64,000 bases of DNA from positions 117,433 through 181,432 of the forward strand of contig JAFWEP010000004.1 of NCBI GenBank assembly GCA_017512885.1. Reading direction: 5' to 3'. The stretch comes from Erysipelotrichaceae bacterium. Lineage in GTDB: Bacteria > Bacillota_I > Bacilli_A > Erysipelotrichales > Erysipelotrichaceae. This document shows, in pieces, positions 23,101-31,498 of the stretch (the stretch's first letter is position 1; the number at the start of each line of letters is the position of its first letter). A model generated the notes under the pieces. That model searched no databases. It was not told where the DNA came from and worked only from the letters and a program-made list of their open reading frames with translations. Position numbers and translations under genes: made by a program.

Positions 23101-26100
23101 ATTGACGGTGTAGTTGATGGTGTAAGTAGCCAGGCCGTCCTCGCCGACACTGACCGTTGCCTTATTGGCAGCGACCAGAGCCTGCAAAGAATTCTCGCCG
23201 GTCGTTGTGTAGTTCAGTGCGGAGAAGCTGATCGCATTGCCGCTGCTGATCGTACCGGTTCCGGCTGCACTGCCGTCGGAATAGGTGACGTTGAAGGTGA
23301 ATTCCTGATCGATCGTCAGATCGGTTTCCCCGTTCTTCAATACCTTCGTGCCTTCCGGGGTGATGCTGGCGGAAGCGCTGTAGGTGTTGTTGAAGGAAGG
23401 TTTCTGTTCACTCGGCCAGGATGCCGTCAGGACCGTCTTGCCGTCATCGGAACGGGTCACGGATTCCACAGTGACCGTTACGCTCTTGACGCTCGTATCA
23501 TAGGTCACACCGCCTTCGCTGCCGGCTGTTTCGCTGACATTGAAGCTGTAGGTGCCGGGTGCGTAGAAGGTGATCTTGTCGAAGATGAAGCCCTTGGCCA
23601 CGCCGTCCTTGCCTCCGCTGACCGTAGCGCTCAGAGAAGTGGCAGCCGCATCATCATTGAAGACGACAGTATGACTGGCGATCGCCGCATTGGTGGCGTC
23701 GTCACCGCCGGTCAGGGTGAAGGTGTAGACTTCGCCCGGTTTCATATCGCGTCCGGTCAGGGTCTTGTCGCCGTTGATCGCGTCATCGCCTTCCAGGGTG
23801 CCCGGCGTGAATACGTTGGTGAAGACTGCTCCGTCCGTATCATAGCCAACGCTGACCAGCAGGCTGCCGGCTTCGTTGTCCGTTACCGTGAATGTCACAG
23901 TCTCTTCATGCGTATCGTACGTGACACCCGGAAGCTTTTCGGCATCTGCCGGAATGACTTCCTTGATGGTGTAAGTGTAGGTACCGACTTCGGTGAAGGT
24001 CAGTGCATCAAAGCTTACCGATCCGTCTGCCGCATTGGTCTTGGTCTGTACCGGCGTTCCTTCGCTGTTGAGCAGCTGGAAAGAGAACTCACCTTCTGCC
24101 AACGAACGCGGGCCGCTCATGACTTTCGTAGCAGCCGGTGCAGCTGTGACCGGATCCGGAGTGTAGGTATTGGTGAAGGTATACGGTGCTGTTTCATCGT
24201 ATTCCGTATCGTTGTACTTCACGGAAGTGACTTCCAGCTTGCCGGTCGTAGCCGTATTGTCGGTGACCGTTACGACGACCGTTGCGACATCCGTGGTGTA
24301 CGTGATATGGCTGTCGCTGCCGGCGACCTCAGAGATCGTGTAGGTGTAGGTGCCGGGCGTGCTGTAGGAGATCGCCGCAAAGTCGATCATGCCGTCGCCG
24401 TCGTTGGTGACGGTCTGCAGGACTTTGCCTTCGGCATCTTTCAGCTGGAAGCTGAATTCACCGTTCTTGGCCGGAGAGTCTGCCGTGCCGTTCTTACGGC
24501 CGGTCAGGACCTTCTTCGCATGCAGTTCATTGGTGACCGGTTCCGTGTTGAAGACGTTCGTAAACTCTGCTGTCAGTGTTACAGCGGTCTTGGAGCCGTT
24601 GACAGACAGGGTGCCGTCCTGATTGTCCGTGACCGTGAAGGTCAGTGTCTTACCGGATGCAGCATCTGCGTCATTGGTGACACCGGTCACGGTACCGGAT
24701 TCGGTGATCGTGTAGGTATAGGTGCCCGGTTTCGAGAACTCAACGGTGCCGAAGGTGACCGTGGGCTGTGCGTTCTTCAGACTGGTGTTCTCTAATGCCG
24801 GAGCGTTCTCCGAACCGGCAGCCGTGAAGGTGTACTGGTTCGTGATATCCGGTCCCTGATAACCGTTCGTGTCCAGGATCTTCTTCGCCTGAACAGTGCC
24901 GCTGATCGGGCTTACGCTGTAGGTGTTGGTGAAGGTCTGGCTCAGCGTGCTGCTTTCATCGATCGAGAGCGTACCGTCTCCGTTGTCGTTGACAACGATC
25001 GTGATCTTCTTGCCGGTGCTGGCTGCCGTATCATTGGTGATACCGGCTACTGTACCTGCTTCGGTAACGGTATAGACATAGGTTCCTGGCTTATTGAACT
25101 TGATGCTGCCGAAAGAAGCCGTGCCGCCATCGGCATCCGGGTTCGTGACGACATCGCCGCCGCTCGCCGGCATCGGGTTGCTCGAGGAATCCGCTCTCAG
25201 GGTGAAGGTGTACTCACCGGTGATATCCGGCGGGTTCAGGCCATCGGCTGCCGAAAGTTCCTTCGTGACCGAAGGTGTTGCGGTGACTTCCGTGACCTCG
25301 TAGGTGTTGGTGAAAGTCAGCGGATCCTGTGCCGTAGAGCTTGCGGTAGCGGTCAGCGTGCCGTCCTTGTTGTCGACGACAGAAACGGTGACCGTCTTGC
25401 CACTCTCTGCAGCGGTGTCATTGGTGACGCCTGCGACCGTTCCGCTCTCGGTGATCGTGTAGGTGTAGTTGCCCTTGCCGGAATAGCTGATCGGACCAAA
25501 GGTAACGGTGCCGCCGTCAGCATCCGGGTTGGTGTAGCTGAGCGTTGCCGGAACAGGTGTGCCGTCCTCAGCAGTTAACGTGAAAGTATATTTACCGGTG
25601 GTATTCGGCGGAGTCAGGCCCTCTTCAGATGCCAGGATCTTCTCGACCGGGAAGCTGACGGTGACCGGATCGGCACTGTAGGTATTGGTGAAGGTCAGCG
25701 GATCTTCAGTGGTAGAAGTCGCGACTGCGCTTAAGACACCGTTGTTGTCGGTGACCGTGACTGTGACGGTCTTGCCGCTTGTAGCTGCTGCATCATTCGT
25801 TACACCGGCGACTGTTCCGTTTTCCGTTACAGTATAGGTATAAGTTCCGGGATCATTGAAAGTGATCTCGCCGAAGGAAGCGGTATCGCTGGTGGAATTG
25901 CTGATGGTGACGGTTGCCGGTGAAGCAGCCGGTGCACTTCCGCTCGGAGTCAGCGTGAAGTCATAGCTCCAGGAAGCCGGACCTTCCAGCCCTTCCGGAA
26001 CGGAGAGGACCTTCTTGACCGGGATCGTGACCGTTGCCGGTTCAAAGCGGGTGTTGGTGATGTTGACGACACGGTTCTCATAAGTGAACGTAACGTTTTC

Positions 26101-29100
26101 GTTCTCAGACTGGACCGTGATCTCTTTGGCAGTGCCATCTTCATTAACGAAGTCAACACCAGTTACACGGATCTTGTGACCGTTCTCGTCCGTAAGAGCC
26201 ACCGGATCGCCGACTTCTTCGCCGTCTACCAGGATCGTGGCTTCAACCGTTCCGGTCGCACCCAGAACACTGACGACGATGTCCGTCGTTCCGGTATAGA
26301 CTGTCTTATACCCGTCCACCGGAGTTTCCAGAACAGTATAACGGATCGGGTTGTTGCCACCGGTCTCAAGATCTGCATAGGTGTAAGTCCAATTGCCGGC
26401 TTCATTCAGGGTCTGAGTAGAACCCGCAACAGCCGCTCCGTTCGCATAGAGCTGAACATCGACACTGCTTTCCTCGTCCTTTTCCCAGACCTTGTTGACA
26501 GTGATCTTGGTCTTGTCGTAAGCGTTGGTGAAGGTAACACCGTAATCCTTGTTGGATTTAGCGACTACGCTGCTGACCGATCTGGAGTCTGTCACAACTC
26601 TGGCGACATCATCGTCTCCCCAGACTTCAGCACTGGAGAAGACATAGTTCTCCGGCATCGTAGCACTCTCCGTAAAGGTATAGGTCGTACCGGCCGGTAC
26701 GTTACCGAAACGGATATTGTTGTGGGAGGTCATGTTGTCGATATGCAGTTTCGTGCCGTTGGGGGCATAGTAGTAGCCTGTCGCGGCTCCGGACTGATTG
26801 ACTTCAGCAGTCCAGTTGGTCGGAGAGAGACCCATTACCATGGAAGAAGTATTGTAATCCCACATCGAGAACCAGATCGCTTCCTGGTAGGTGTAGGTCG
26901 ATATGGCATCTTCGCCGGTACCGGTCGTTGTCACCGTACCGTAAAGGACAACGGAGTTTCCTTCTTCTGTGTAATAGAGAGCCTTGCCGTTCGCATCAAC
27001 AGTAACACTGATGCCATCCAGGTTGGTATAATTGTATGTACCGTCGCCGTTGGCGGTCACTTCCTGCTTATGCGGGTCAAAGGCTGCATTAACAGTCAGA
27101 TCAAAAGTGAATTCGGCAGTTCCCGGATCATCACCTTCGATATTCTTATATAAGGAAAGGTAACTTCTCTTGGTATTGGTAGCAGTCAGGTTGCCGGTCG
27201 CGCCGGAAGTAGACAGTTCATAGATATGTCCTGCCACTTTATAGTAGGTCTTGCCATCTTCCTGCAGAAAGATATTGCTTCCCATAGCGGTGTTAATCTC
27301 GGCAGCTTTTGCCTCGTTTTCAACGAGTACCAGCGAAGAGATCACCGTTGCCGAGTTGATCAGCATCGGACGTACGGTCTCTACATCCAGATCCCAGTAG
27401 TAGGAACTGTCGTCCATTTCCGAGAAGGCATAATCATGACCCTGGTCAAGGATCTTGACAGATTTGATCGTTGTGTTGTCTTCTTCGTATTCCTGATGGA
27501 TCAGACCGGTGGAGATATTGACTGTTGCGGTATAGTTGTTTGCCGCAGTCATCTCTACATCATAGAAGTTCTCTCCGTCCTTGGTGACCGTCATCGTAAT
27601 GTCGGTAGCTTCCGTGATCGGATCCCAGGACTTGCTGACAGTCATGGCTGAAGATACCGTAGGAACACCGCCCAGAGTATTGAAGTTGGAGGTCTGCGGG
27701 CCGTCATCCGTTCTGGTATCTGTATAGCTCAGGGTCGCAGTCGTATTGGTCGTCAGAGCATAGTCTTCACTGAGATACTTTCTGATATTCGCATCGAGGC
27801 TGGCGTACGTGACCGTTCCGTTCTTCAGATCGGCGATCAGGTCATAGGTATACTGGCTCGGATAGACATCAAAAGTAACGGAGTAAGTAACACCGTTCAG
27901 CAGCGTGCCGACGCTCTTCAGATCCCAGTCTACTGCACCATCAACAAACTCTGCAGTCGGCGGATTATAGTTGTAGAAAGCATTCGCGGATTCCCACTTA
28001 TATTTGAAAACACCGCTTGTAAGGGTACCGGTCACGGTGACGGAATTCGATCCCCATGTGATCGTATAAGTACCATCATTATTATTGGTCAGGGTAAAGG
28101 TGACAGTATCACCGGTGACCGGATTGACACGGGTAAACTGATTATTGACTACCTGAGGAATGGAAAGCCAGTATTCATACGAAGTCTCATCAACTTCAAG
28201 AAGCTCAGCGATCTCACCCGTACTGGTCGCGACTGCCGCCGTTGTACCGTCTTCCATGGAAACAGCAGAGATGCCTAAGGTGCTAGCGATCTGTTCAAAG
28301 ATATCTTCAATTGCAGCTTCCAGAGCGGCAGAATTATTGGCGTTATAATAATTCGGCGTCGCGACCGTATTGCCGCTGACATTGCTTCTTTCTGTTCCGT
28401 TCTGCGAGTAGTAGACCAGATCGTCCAGGAAGTCTTCCTCATTACCGAAAGCATAAATACCGAAGAAAGTCGTATTCGGTTCTTCGGCTCCTGTCGTCTG
28501 ATACTGTTCGATATCGCGGGCTTCATCGATCGCCGCAAAGTAATGCTGGTTTACTGTATACGGGGTGGGATGCGAAACATTCTGCTGAGGTGCACCATCG
28601 GTAACAAATATAACGAAAGTAGGATCGGAATCTGCACCTGTCAGAGTACCTGTACCGTCCAGAACATCTACCGCTTTTCTTAAACCGGCTTCCCAGTTCG
28701 TACCGCTCGCATAAGTGAGTTTTGTAGATGTTCCGTTGCTTGCCAGATGATTCAGGTAAGTATTCTTATTGTCTGTCCAGTCCTGAATAACAACAGCCGC
28801 CCCTCGGGAATCGGAGTTATTAAAGGTAACCAGAGCCATTTCTACACCGCTGTATCCGAACAGACCGTTCGCAAAATCATAGACCGTTTTTTCAGCCGCC
28901 TGATTGCGGGTCTGCGTGGTGTAGCGGGTGCCGGTGTATTCAGTATAACGCCTGTTGTTCTGGTTGTACTGATATACCGTGCCAGTGTATGCTTCTGCAT
29001 CCGTCAAAGCAACATAGTTCGGCCTAGCTGTCGTTCCGGTATTCTTATACAGCTGGAACGGGTTGTATCCATAATAGGTAGAACCCATGGAACCGGTCGC

Positions 29101-29364
29101 ACTTTCAATGTTCCAGTTCATACTGGTCGAGGCGTCATACACGACCAGTATGTTGGCAGTAGCCGTCGTCGTTGTCGTATCCGCATCACCGGTAACAGAC
29201 AGTTCCAGTTTGTACGTGCCATCGCCGTTACTATTGATGGTCTTATTGTGCTGTGGGACATCTCCGGCATCCGCCAGTACCGTCACCGGTGCCGTGCTGA
29301 TCGTGCCTACAAACAACGACAGTGTTGCCAGCAGGGTCAGTAGTTTCTTGCCAAGTTTCCTCAT
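20164..29364 (-). CDS. Giant vWA / isopeptide-repeat surface adhesin
   Basis: This is a 3,066-residue protein. Residues 1-32 are a signal peptide. At about 70-370 lies a von Willebrand A domain with MIDAS DASTS (77-81). About 370-1110 holds beta domains including a CnaB-like unit (ITVNKVWEKDEESSVDVQLY). About 1110-2735 is thirteen pilin-type repeats of roughly 125 residues, each opening with a V-x-K-x-L-type strand, carrying Y-T-Y-T-I/V-x-E and closing with FTNTY or a variant. That is the Lys/Glu/Asn triad of Spy0128-type isopeptide domains. About 2735-3028 holds CnaB domains. The tail is Pro/Glu-rich and ends PVPVVGQ, with no LPXTG motif or membrane helix. It is the first gene of the fibre operon. 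Confidence 0.9.
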   Translation of the reverse strand: MRKLGKKLLTLLATLSLFVGTISTAPVTVLADAGDVPQHNKTINSNGDGTYKLELSVTGDADTTTTTATANILVVYDASTSMNWNIESATGSMGSTYYGYNPFQLYKNTGTTARPNYVALTDAEAYTGTVYQYNQNNRRYTEYTGTRYTTQTRNQAAEKTVYDFANGLFGYSGVEMALVTFNNSDSRGAAVVIQDWTDNKNTYLNHLASNGTSTKLTYASGTNWEAGLRKAVDVLDGTGTLTGADSDPTFVIFVTDGAPQQNVSHPTPYTVNQHYFAAIDEARDIEQYQTTGAEEPNTTFFGIYAFGNEEDFLDDLVYYSQNGTERSNVSGNTVATPNYYNANNSAALEAAIEDIFEQIASTLGISAVSMEDGTTAAVATSTGEIAELLEVDETSYEYWLSIPQVVNNQFTRVNPVTGDTVTFTLTNNNDGTYTITWGSNSVTVTGTLTSGVFKYKWESANAFYNYNPPTAEFVDGAVDWDLKSVGTLLNGVTYSVTFDVYPSQYTYDLIADLKNGTVTYASLDANIRKYLSEDYALTTNTTATLSYTDTRTDDGPQTSNFNTLGGVPTVSSAMTVSKSWDPITEATDITMTVTKDGENFYDVEMTAANNYTATVNISTGLIHQEYEEDNTTIKSVKILDQGHDYAFSEMDDSSYYWDLDVETVRPMLINSATVISSLVLVENEAKAAEINTAMGSNIFLQEDGKTYYKVAGHIYELSTSGATGNLTATNTKRSYLSLYKNIEGDDPGTAEFTFDLTVNAAFDPHKQEVTANGDGTYNYTNLDGISVTVDANGKALYYTEEGNSVVLYGTVTTTGTGEDAISTYTYQEAIWFSMWDYNTSSMVMGLSPTNWTAEVNQSGAATGYYYAPNGTKLHIDNMTSHNNIRFGNVPAGTTYTFTESATMPENYVFSSAEVWGDDDVARVVTDSRSVSSVVAKSNKDYGVTFTNAYDKTKITVNKVWEKDEESSVDVQLYANGAAVAGSTQTLNEAGNWTYTYADLETGGNNPIRYTVLETPVDGYKTVYTGTTDIVVSVLGATGTVEATILVDGEEVGDPVALTDENGHKIRVTGVDFVNEDGTAKEITVQSENENVTFTYENRVVNITNTRFEPATVTIPVKKVLSVPEGLEGPASWSYDFTLTPSGSAPAASPATVTISNSTSDTASFGEITFNDPGTYTYTVTENGTVAGVTNDAAATSGKTVTVTVTDNNGVLSAVATSTTEDPLTFTNTYSADPVTVSFPVEKILASEEGLTPPNTTGKYTFTLTAEDGTPVPATLSYTNPDADGGTVTFGPISYSGKGNYTYTITESGTVAGVTNDTAAESGKTVTVSVVDNKDGTLTATASSTAQDPLTFTNTYEVTEVTATPSVTKELSAADGLNPPDITGEYTFTLRADSSSNPMPASGGDVVTNPDADGGTASFGSIKFNKPGTYVYTVTEAGTVAGITNDTAASTGKKITIVVNDNGDGTLSIDESSTLSQTFTNTYSVSPISGTVQAKKILDTNGYQGPDITNQYTFTAAGSENAPALENTSLKNAQPTVTFGTVEFSKPGTYTYTITESGTVTGVTNDADAASGKTLTFTVTDNQDGTLSVNGSKTAVTLTAEFTNVFNTEPVTNELHAKKVLTGRKNGTADSPAKNGEFSFQLKDAEGKVLQTVTNDGDGMIDFAAISYSTPGTYTYTISEVAGSDSHITYTTDVATVVVTVTDNTATTGKLEVTSVKYNDTEYDETAPYTFTNTYTPDPVTAAPAATKVMSGPRSLAEGEFSFQLLNSEGTPVQTKTNAADGSVSFDALTFTEVGTYTYTIKEVIPADAEKLPGVTYDTHEETVTFTVTDNEAGSLLVSVGYDTDGAVFTNVFTPGTLEGDDAINGDKTLTGRDMKPGEVYTFTLTGGDDATNAAIASHTVVFNDDAAATSLSATVSGGKDGVAKGFIFDKITFYAPGTYSFNVSETAGSEGGVTYDTSVKSVTVTVESVTRSDDGKTVLTASWPSEQKPSFNNTYSASASITPEGTKVLKNGETDLTIDQEFTFNVTYSDGSAAGTGTISSGNAISFSALNYTTTGENSLQALVAANKATVSVGEDGLATYTINYTVNENTPSNPAIQANTQTLTFQVKVKDNGDGTLTPTIDYGSGLNFINTYTTDEATVTADGTKVLNGRELEADMFSFTLSGVDGAPIHKQTEEGYDTVDSLSATNEAGGAVHFGTLVFTKGDLGDASEMTFTYEITEANDGKAGISYAGPQRFTVTVTDDGEGHLTAVTSPAEVPLFTFTNTYTPTPVTSELPVRKVLNGRALNAGEFSFTMIGNGYDSTVSNDAQGNATFTGITFNKSGNYSFTVSEVQGSLPAVTYDSRTYTVTAVVTDNFEDASLSVEWDLGENITEIVFTNTYVPEAAKATIEVEKALAGRDLQATEFSFTLSENGEVLQTANNTADGKVTFGEITYLLENKGTHTYTIAEVVPDEKLPGVEYSTETITVTVEVTDDGQGALHATVTYPEDKTFNNTYTPEPTSIDLGVTKALTSDNNRPLKAGEFTFQLLDANGEVLEEVTNDAEGKVSFKTINYEKADLDGVMTKDFVYTIREVKGTEKGVTYDEHTVTATVTVKDDANGKMSATVEYSGEVTFTNTYEPEPVDVVLEAKKSYDGTLEDDMFSFELISGGAVYDTKKNVGGNVTFKELHFEEVGTYEYTIKEVKGDDLVAYDEHEVAVKIVVSDNFEGDLVAEVTYDDGKVPYTFVNHELVNIDVTKVWEDYNDYDGDRPESIIVNLLANDEPVDEAEITSENNWKHSFTDLRKYDDKGELITYTVSEEPVEKYETKIEGFTITNTHTPLTEIEVTKEWNDREDKLEVQPDEIEVKLYREVRGGEKELVQTVKFGEKNDWMHIFQELPVFDEESETQYIYTLEETEIPNYVGNVELAFNAETKRYTAKITNELKFVDLTIKKELPAVYDLKQYEGTTFVFKVTVDYAEEGKSYENYVGITIEEGTYEYSKVLKDIPCDPDAGDVLKVEEVYSANYVSSFTDKFDKEARMYEFTFTNEPGDVPPPGSGVANMYEEKEYVQVTEETPSEESPVPVVGQ

Positions 29365-29414
29365 AATCAGTTACCCCCAAGTATAGTCAACTTGTTAATG
29401 TGGTTACTCAAAAG

Positions 29415-29431
29415 CAGTATACCCCATACTG
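29415..29431 (-). promoter_or_regulatory. -10 box and overlapping inverted repeat, fibre operon
   Basis: TATACT on the minus strand (29416-29421) sits in the inverted repeat CAGTAT-ACCCC-ATACTG (29415-29431). This would be a suitable operator for the adhesin operon. The ribosome binding site is GGGGGT, 9 nt before the ATG at 29364. The -35 is unclear. Confidence 0.45.
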
Positions 29432-29719
29432 TTTTAATATTACCCTACCCGAATTGGTCATTTCAAGCATTATGTACATTAATTGATATTCATTTTTCTA
29501 TTATATTTTGTGCAGTTTCTACATTTTTTAAATCGTCGAACATCCAGGTGAAGGAAACTGATCAAAAAAACGGAACTTCCCGTGTTTTAGACCATTATCT
29601 TTCCATCTCCTCCAACAAGATCCCCTACATCCCTGAGCTATATCCCTTCCATTTACCGAGTCGAGGATCTTATCGGAATGAAATGATCTTTCACTGTTTC
29701 AGGTAGGAATCCTCCTGTT
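29432..29719. other. Intergenic stretch between the adhesin operon and the ORF6N gene
   Basis: About 290 nt of AT-rich DNA without a convincing gene. The only structures I see are an imperfect hairpin around 29566-29590 (AAAACGG against CCGTGTTTT) and the TTGATATT-rich patch near 29480. Short frames on the plus strand here lack ribosome binding sites. Confidence 0.4.
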
Positions 29720-29741
29720 CTCCGGAAATAATGATTCGGAG
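29720..29741 (+). promoter_or_regulatory. Hairpin that can mask the ORF6N ribosome binding site
   Basis: CTCCG (29720-29724) can pair with CGGAG (29737-29741), which is the Shine-Dalgarno core of the gene starting at 29753. The short stem might limit translation. Confidence 0.3.
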
Positions 29742-29752
29742 GAAAAGAAACT

Positions 29753-30739
29753 ATGACAGAGAATAACCAACTGATACTGATCGATGAAAGGACGCTTAAA
29801 GATAAGATCTATACTATCCGGGGACAGCAGGTCATGCTGGACAGTGATCTGGCGGAGATCTATGGGTACAGTACAAAAGCCTTTAACCAGCAGGTCAAAA
29901 ACAACATCGAGAAGTTCGATGAAGACTTCAGGTTTCAGTTAACAGAAGAAGAAAACACTTATTTGCGGTCAAAAATTTTGACCGCAAATATCAGTCCCAT
30001 GAGCAGATCGCTTCCCTACGTCTTCACCGAACAGGGCATCTATATGCTGATGACGGTACTGAAAGGTGATCTTGCCGTACAGCAGAGTAAAACACTGATC
30101 AGGCTGTTCAAGGCCATGAAGGACCATATCCTTGCTTCGCAGATCCTCCCCGAAGAAAAAGGATACCTGGCTTTGCTGAGTAAGGTAGAAGAAAATACCC
30201 GGAGCATTTCTGAGGTGAAATCAGAGATGGTCAGCCGTAAAGAACTGTCCGATATGATAAAACTCTTTGATTCGCAGCGTAAGGAAGAAGAGATCCTGAT
30301 ATTGGATGGGGAACCCTTCAAAGCGGATGCTGCCTATCAGAAGATCTATGGTAAAGCGAAGAAAAGTATCGTGATCATCGATGACTACATCAGTGTGAAG
30401 ACATTGACTCATCTGGCAGGTATCAGAGACAGGGTATCTGTCACTGTCATCTCGGACAATAAAGGACAGAATCATCTGACCTTGCAGGAATATAATGACT
30501 ACTTAACGGAATATCCTGCCATGAATAAGCGTATCTCTTTCCTCCGTTCCATGCATATCGTCCATGACCGCTATATCTTCCTGGATCCTTCCTTAAAGTC
30601 TTTCTCTGTCTATCACTGCGGCGCTTCCTCCAAGGATGCCGGAAAGAAGATCACCACCCTTACAAAGATCTCGGATACCTCCGAATACCTTTCCTTATTA
30701 AATAGAGTGCTGGGAAACCCGGCACTCCGTTTACACTGA
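29753..30739 (+). CDS. ORF6N-domain protein with a C-terminal PLD-like domain
   Basis: This is a 328-residue protein. Residues 1-110 are an ORF6N (phage antirepressor-like) domain: IRGQQVMLDSDLAEIYGYSTKAFNQQV, NIEKFDEDFRFQLTEEE and LPYVFTEQG. A coiled helical linker runs to about 200. The C-terminal part (KKSIVIIDDYISVKTLTHLAGIRDRVSVTVISDN, then MHIVHDRYIFLD) has a phospholipase-D/NYN-like alternating fold seen with ORF6N proteins. Its role is unknown; ORF6N proteins are found in prophages and as stand-alone defence or regulatory genes. GGAGG lies 12 nt before the ATG. Confidence 0.8.
   Translation: MTENNQLILIDERTLKDKIYTIRGQQVMLDSDLAEIYGYSTKAFNQQVKNNIEKFDEDFRFQLTEEENTYLRSKILTANISPMSRSLPYVFTEQGIYMLMTVLKGDLAVQQSKTLIRLFKAMKDHILASQILPEEKGYLALLSKVEENTRSISEVKSEMVSRKELSDMIKLFDSQRKEEEILILDGEPFKADAAYQKIYGKAKKSIVIIDDYISVKTLTHLAGIRDRVSVTVISDNKGQNHLTLQEYNDYLTEYPAMNKRISFLRSMHIVHDRYIFLDPSLKSFSVYHCGASSKDAGKKITTLTKISDTSEYLSLLNRVLGNPALRLH
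30705..30727. terminator. Bidirectional terminator at the convergent ORF6N/racemase ends
   Basis: GAGTGCTGGG (30705-30714) pairs with CCCGGCACTC (30718-30727) through an AAA loop (10 bp, one G-T). On the minus strand TATTTAATAA follows. It lies inside the 3' end of the ORF6N gene. Confidence 0.6.
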
Positions 30740-31423
30740 TCAGTTTAATGACCGCAATGCTGCCTGTCGCGCATGGATCAGAGTCGTGTCATAGAAAGGA
30801 AGTTCACTGTCTCCCTGTTTCAGCAGGAGGCCCAGTTCCGTACAGCCCAGGATGACTGCTTCGGCCCCCTTTTCCTTCAGTTCTCTGCAGTACTGCAGAA
30901 GCTTTTCTTTTGAAGAGTCATTCAGCACACCTACGCAAAGCTCTTCATAGATGATCCGGTTGACCTCTTCGACTTCTTCCGGCAGGATCACCTGTAATCC
31001 GTTCTCCTTCAGTTTCCCGGTATAGAAGTCCTGAAGCAGCGTATACCTCGTACCTAAGAGACCGACCTTCCGGATATGATCTTTCTTCAGCTCTTCTGCA
31101 GTAGCTTCCGCAATATGCAAGAGCGGGATCTTTACGGCCTTCTCGACCTGCGGAGCCGCCTTATGCATGGTATTAGCCCCGATCAGCAGGAAGTCTGCAC
31201 CTCCGGCTTCCAGTCTCCTGGCCGCATCGACCATCAACTGTGCTGCTCCGTCCCAGTCATCTCTTTCCTGCATCTCTGCCAAAGGCGCAAAATCGATACT
31301 GTAGAGAAGGATATCCGCGGAATGCAGTCCGCCCAGTTCTTCCCTTATCGTTTCATTGATCACCTGATAGTAGGTGACCGTACTTTCCCAGCTCATGCCG
31401 CCGATGATCCCGATCGTTTTCAT
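30740..31423 (-). CDS. Aspartate/glutamate racemase family protein
   Basis: This is a 227-residue protein. The N-terminal IGIIGGMSWEST (4-15) and the second active-site motif LGCTELGLL (Cys about 193) identify the YgeA/RacX-type racemase family. The first catalytic position, usually Cys or Thr ahead of NT, reads IGANTMHK here, so Ala replaces it. It may use a one-base mechanism, have epimerase or hydrolase activity, or be altered. The stop abuts the stop of the convergent ORF6N gene. GAGGGAAG precedes the ATG. Confidence 0.82.
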   Translation of the reverse strand: MKTIGIIGGMSWESTVTYYQVINETIREELGGLHSADILLYSIDFAPLAEMQERDDWDGAAQLMVDAARRLEAGGADFLLIGANTMHKAAPQVEKAVKIPLLHIAEATAEELKKDHIRKVGLLGTRYTLLQDFYTGKLKENGLQVILPEEVEEVNRIIYEELCVGVLNDSSKEKLLQYCRELKEKGAEAVILGCTELGLLLKQGDSELPFYDTTLIHARQAALRSLN

Positions 31424-31498
31424 ATTCTTCCCTCTTTTCCTATATTATATATGATAAGGTAAAAGTGACAGAACGCTGAACAGCAAGGGGGAGAAAAC

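Noticed and set aside
20146..24795. Very long plus-strand open frames (up to about 720 codons) inside the adhesin gene
   Set aside because: They are antisense to the repeats of the giant protein. Periodic codon use keeps stop codons away, there are no ribosome binding sites, and the residue composition is shadow-like.
29392..29706. 104-codon plus-strand frame upstream of the ORF6N gene
   Set aside because: It lacks a ribosome binding site, runs through the adhesin promoter, and has unnatural composition.
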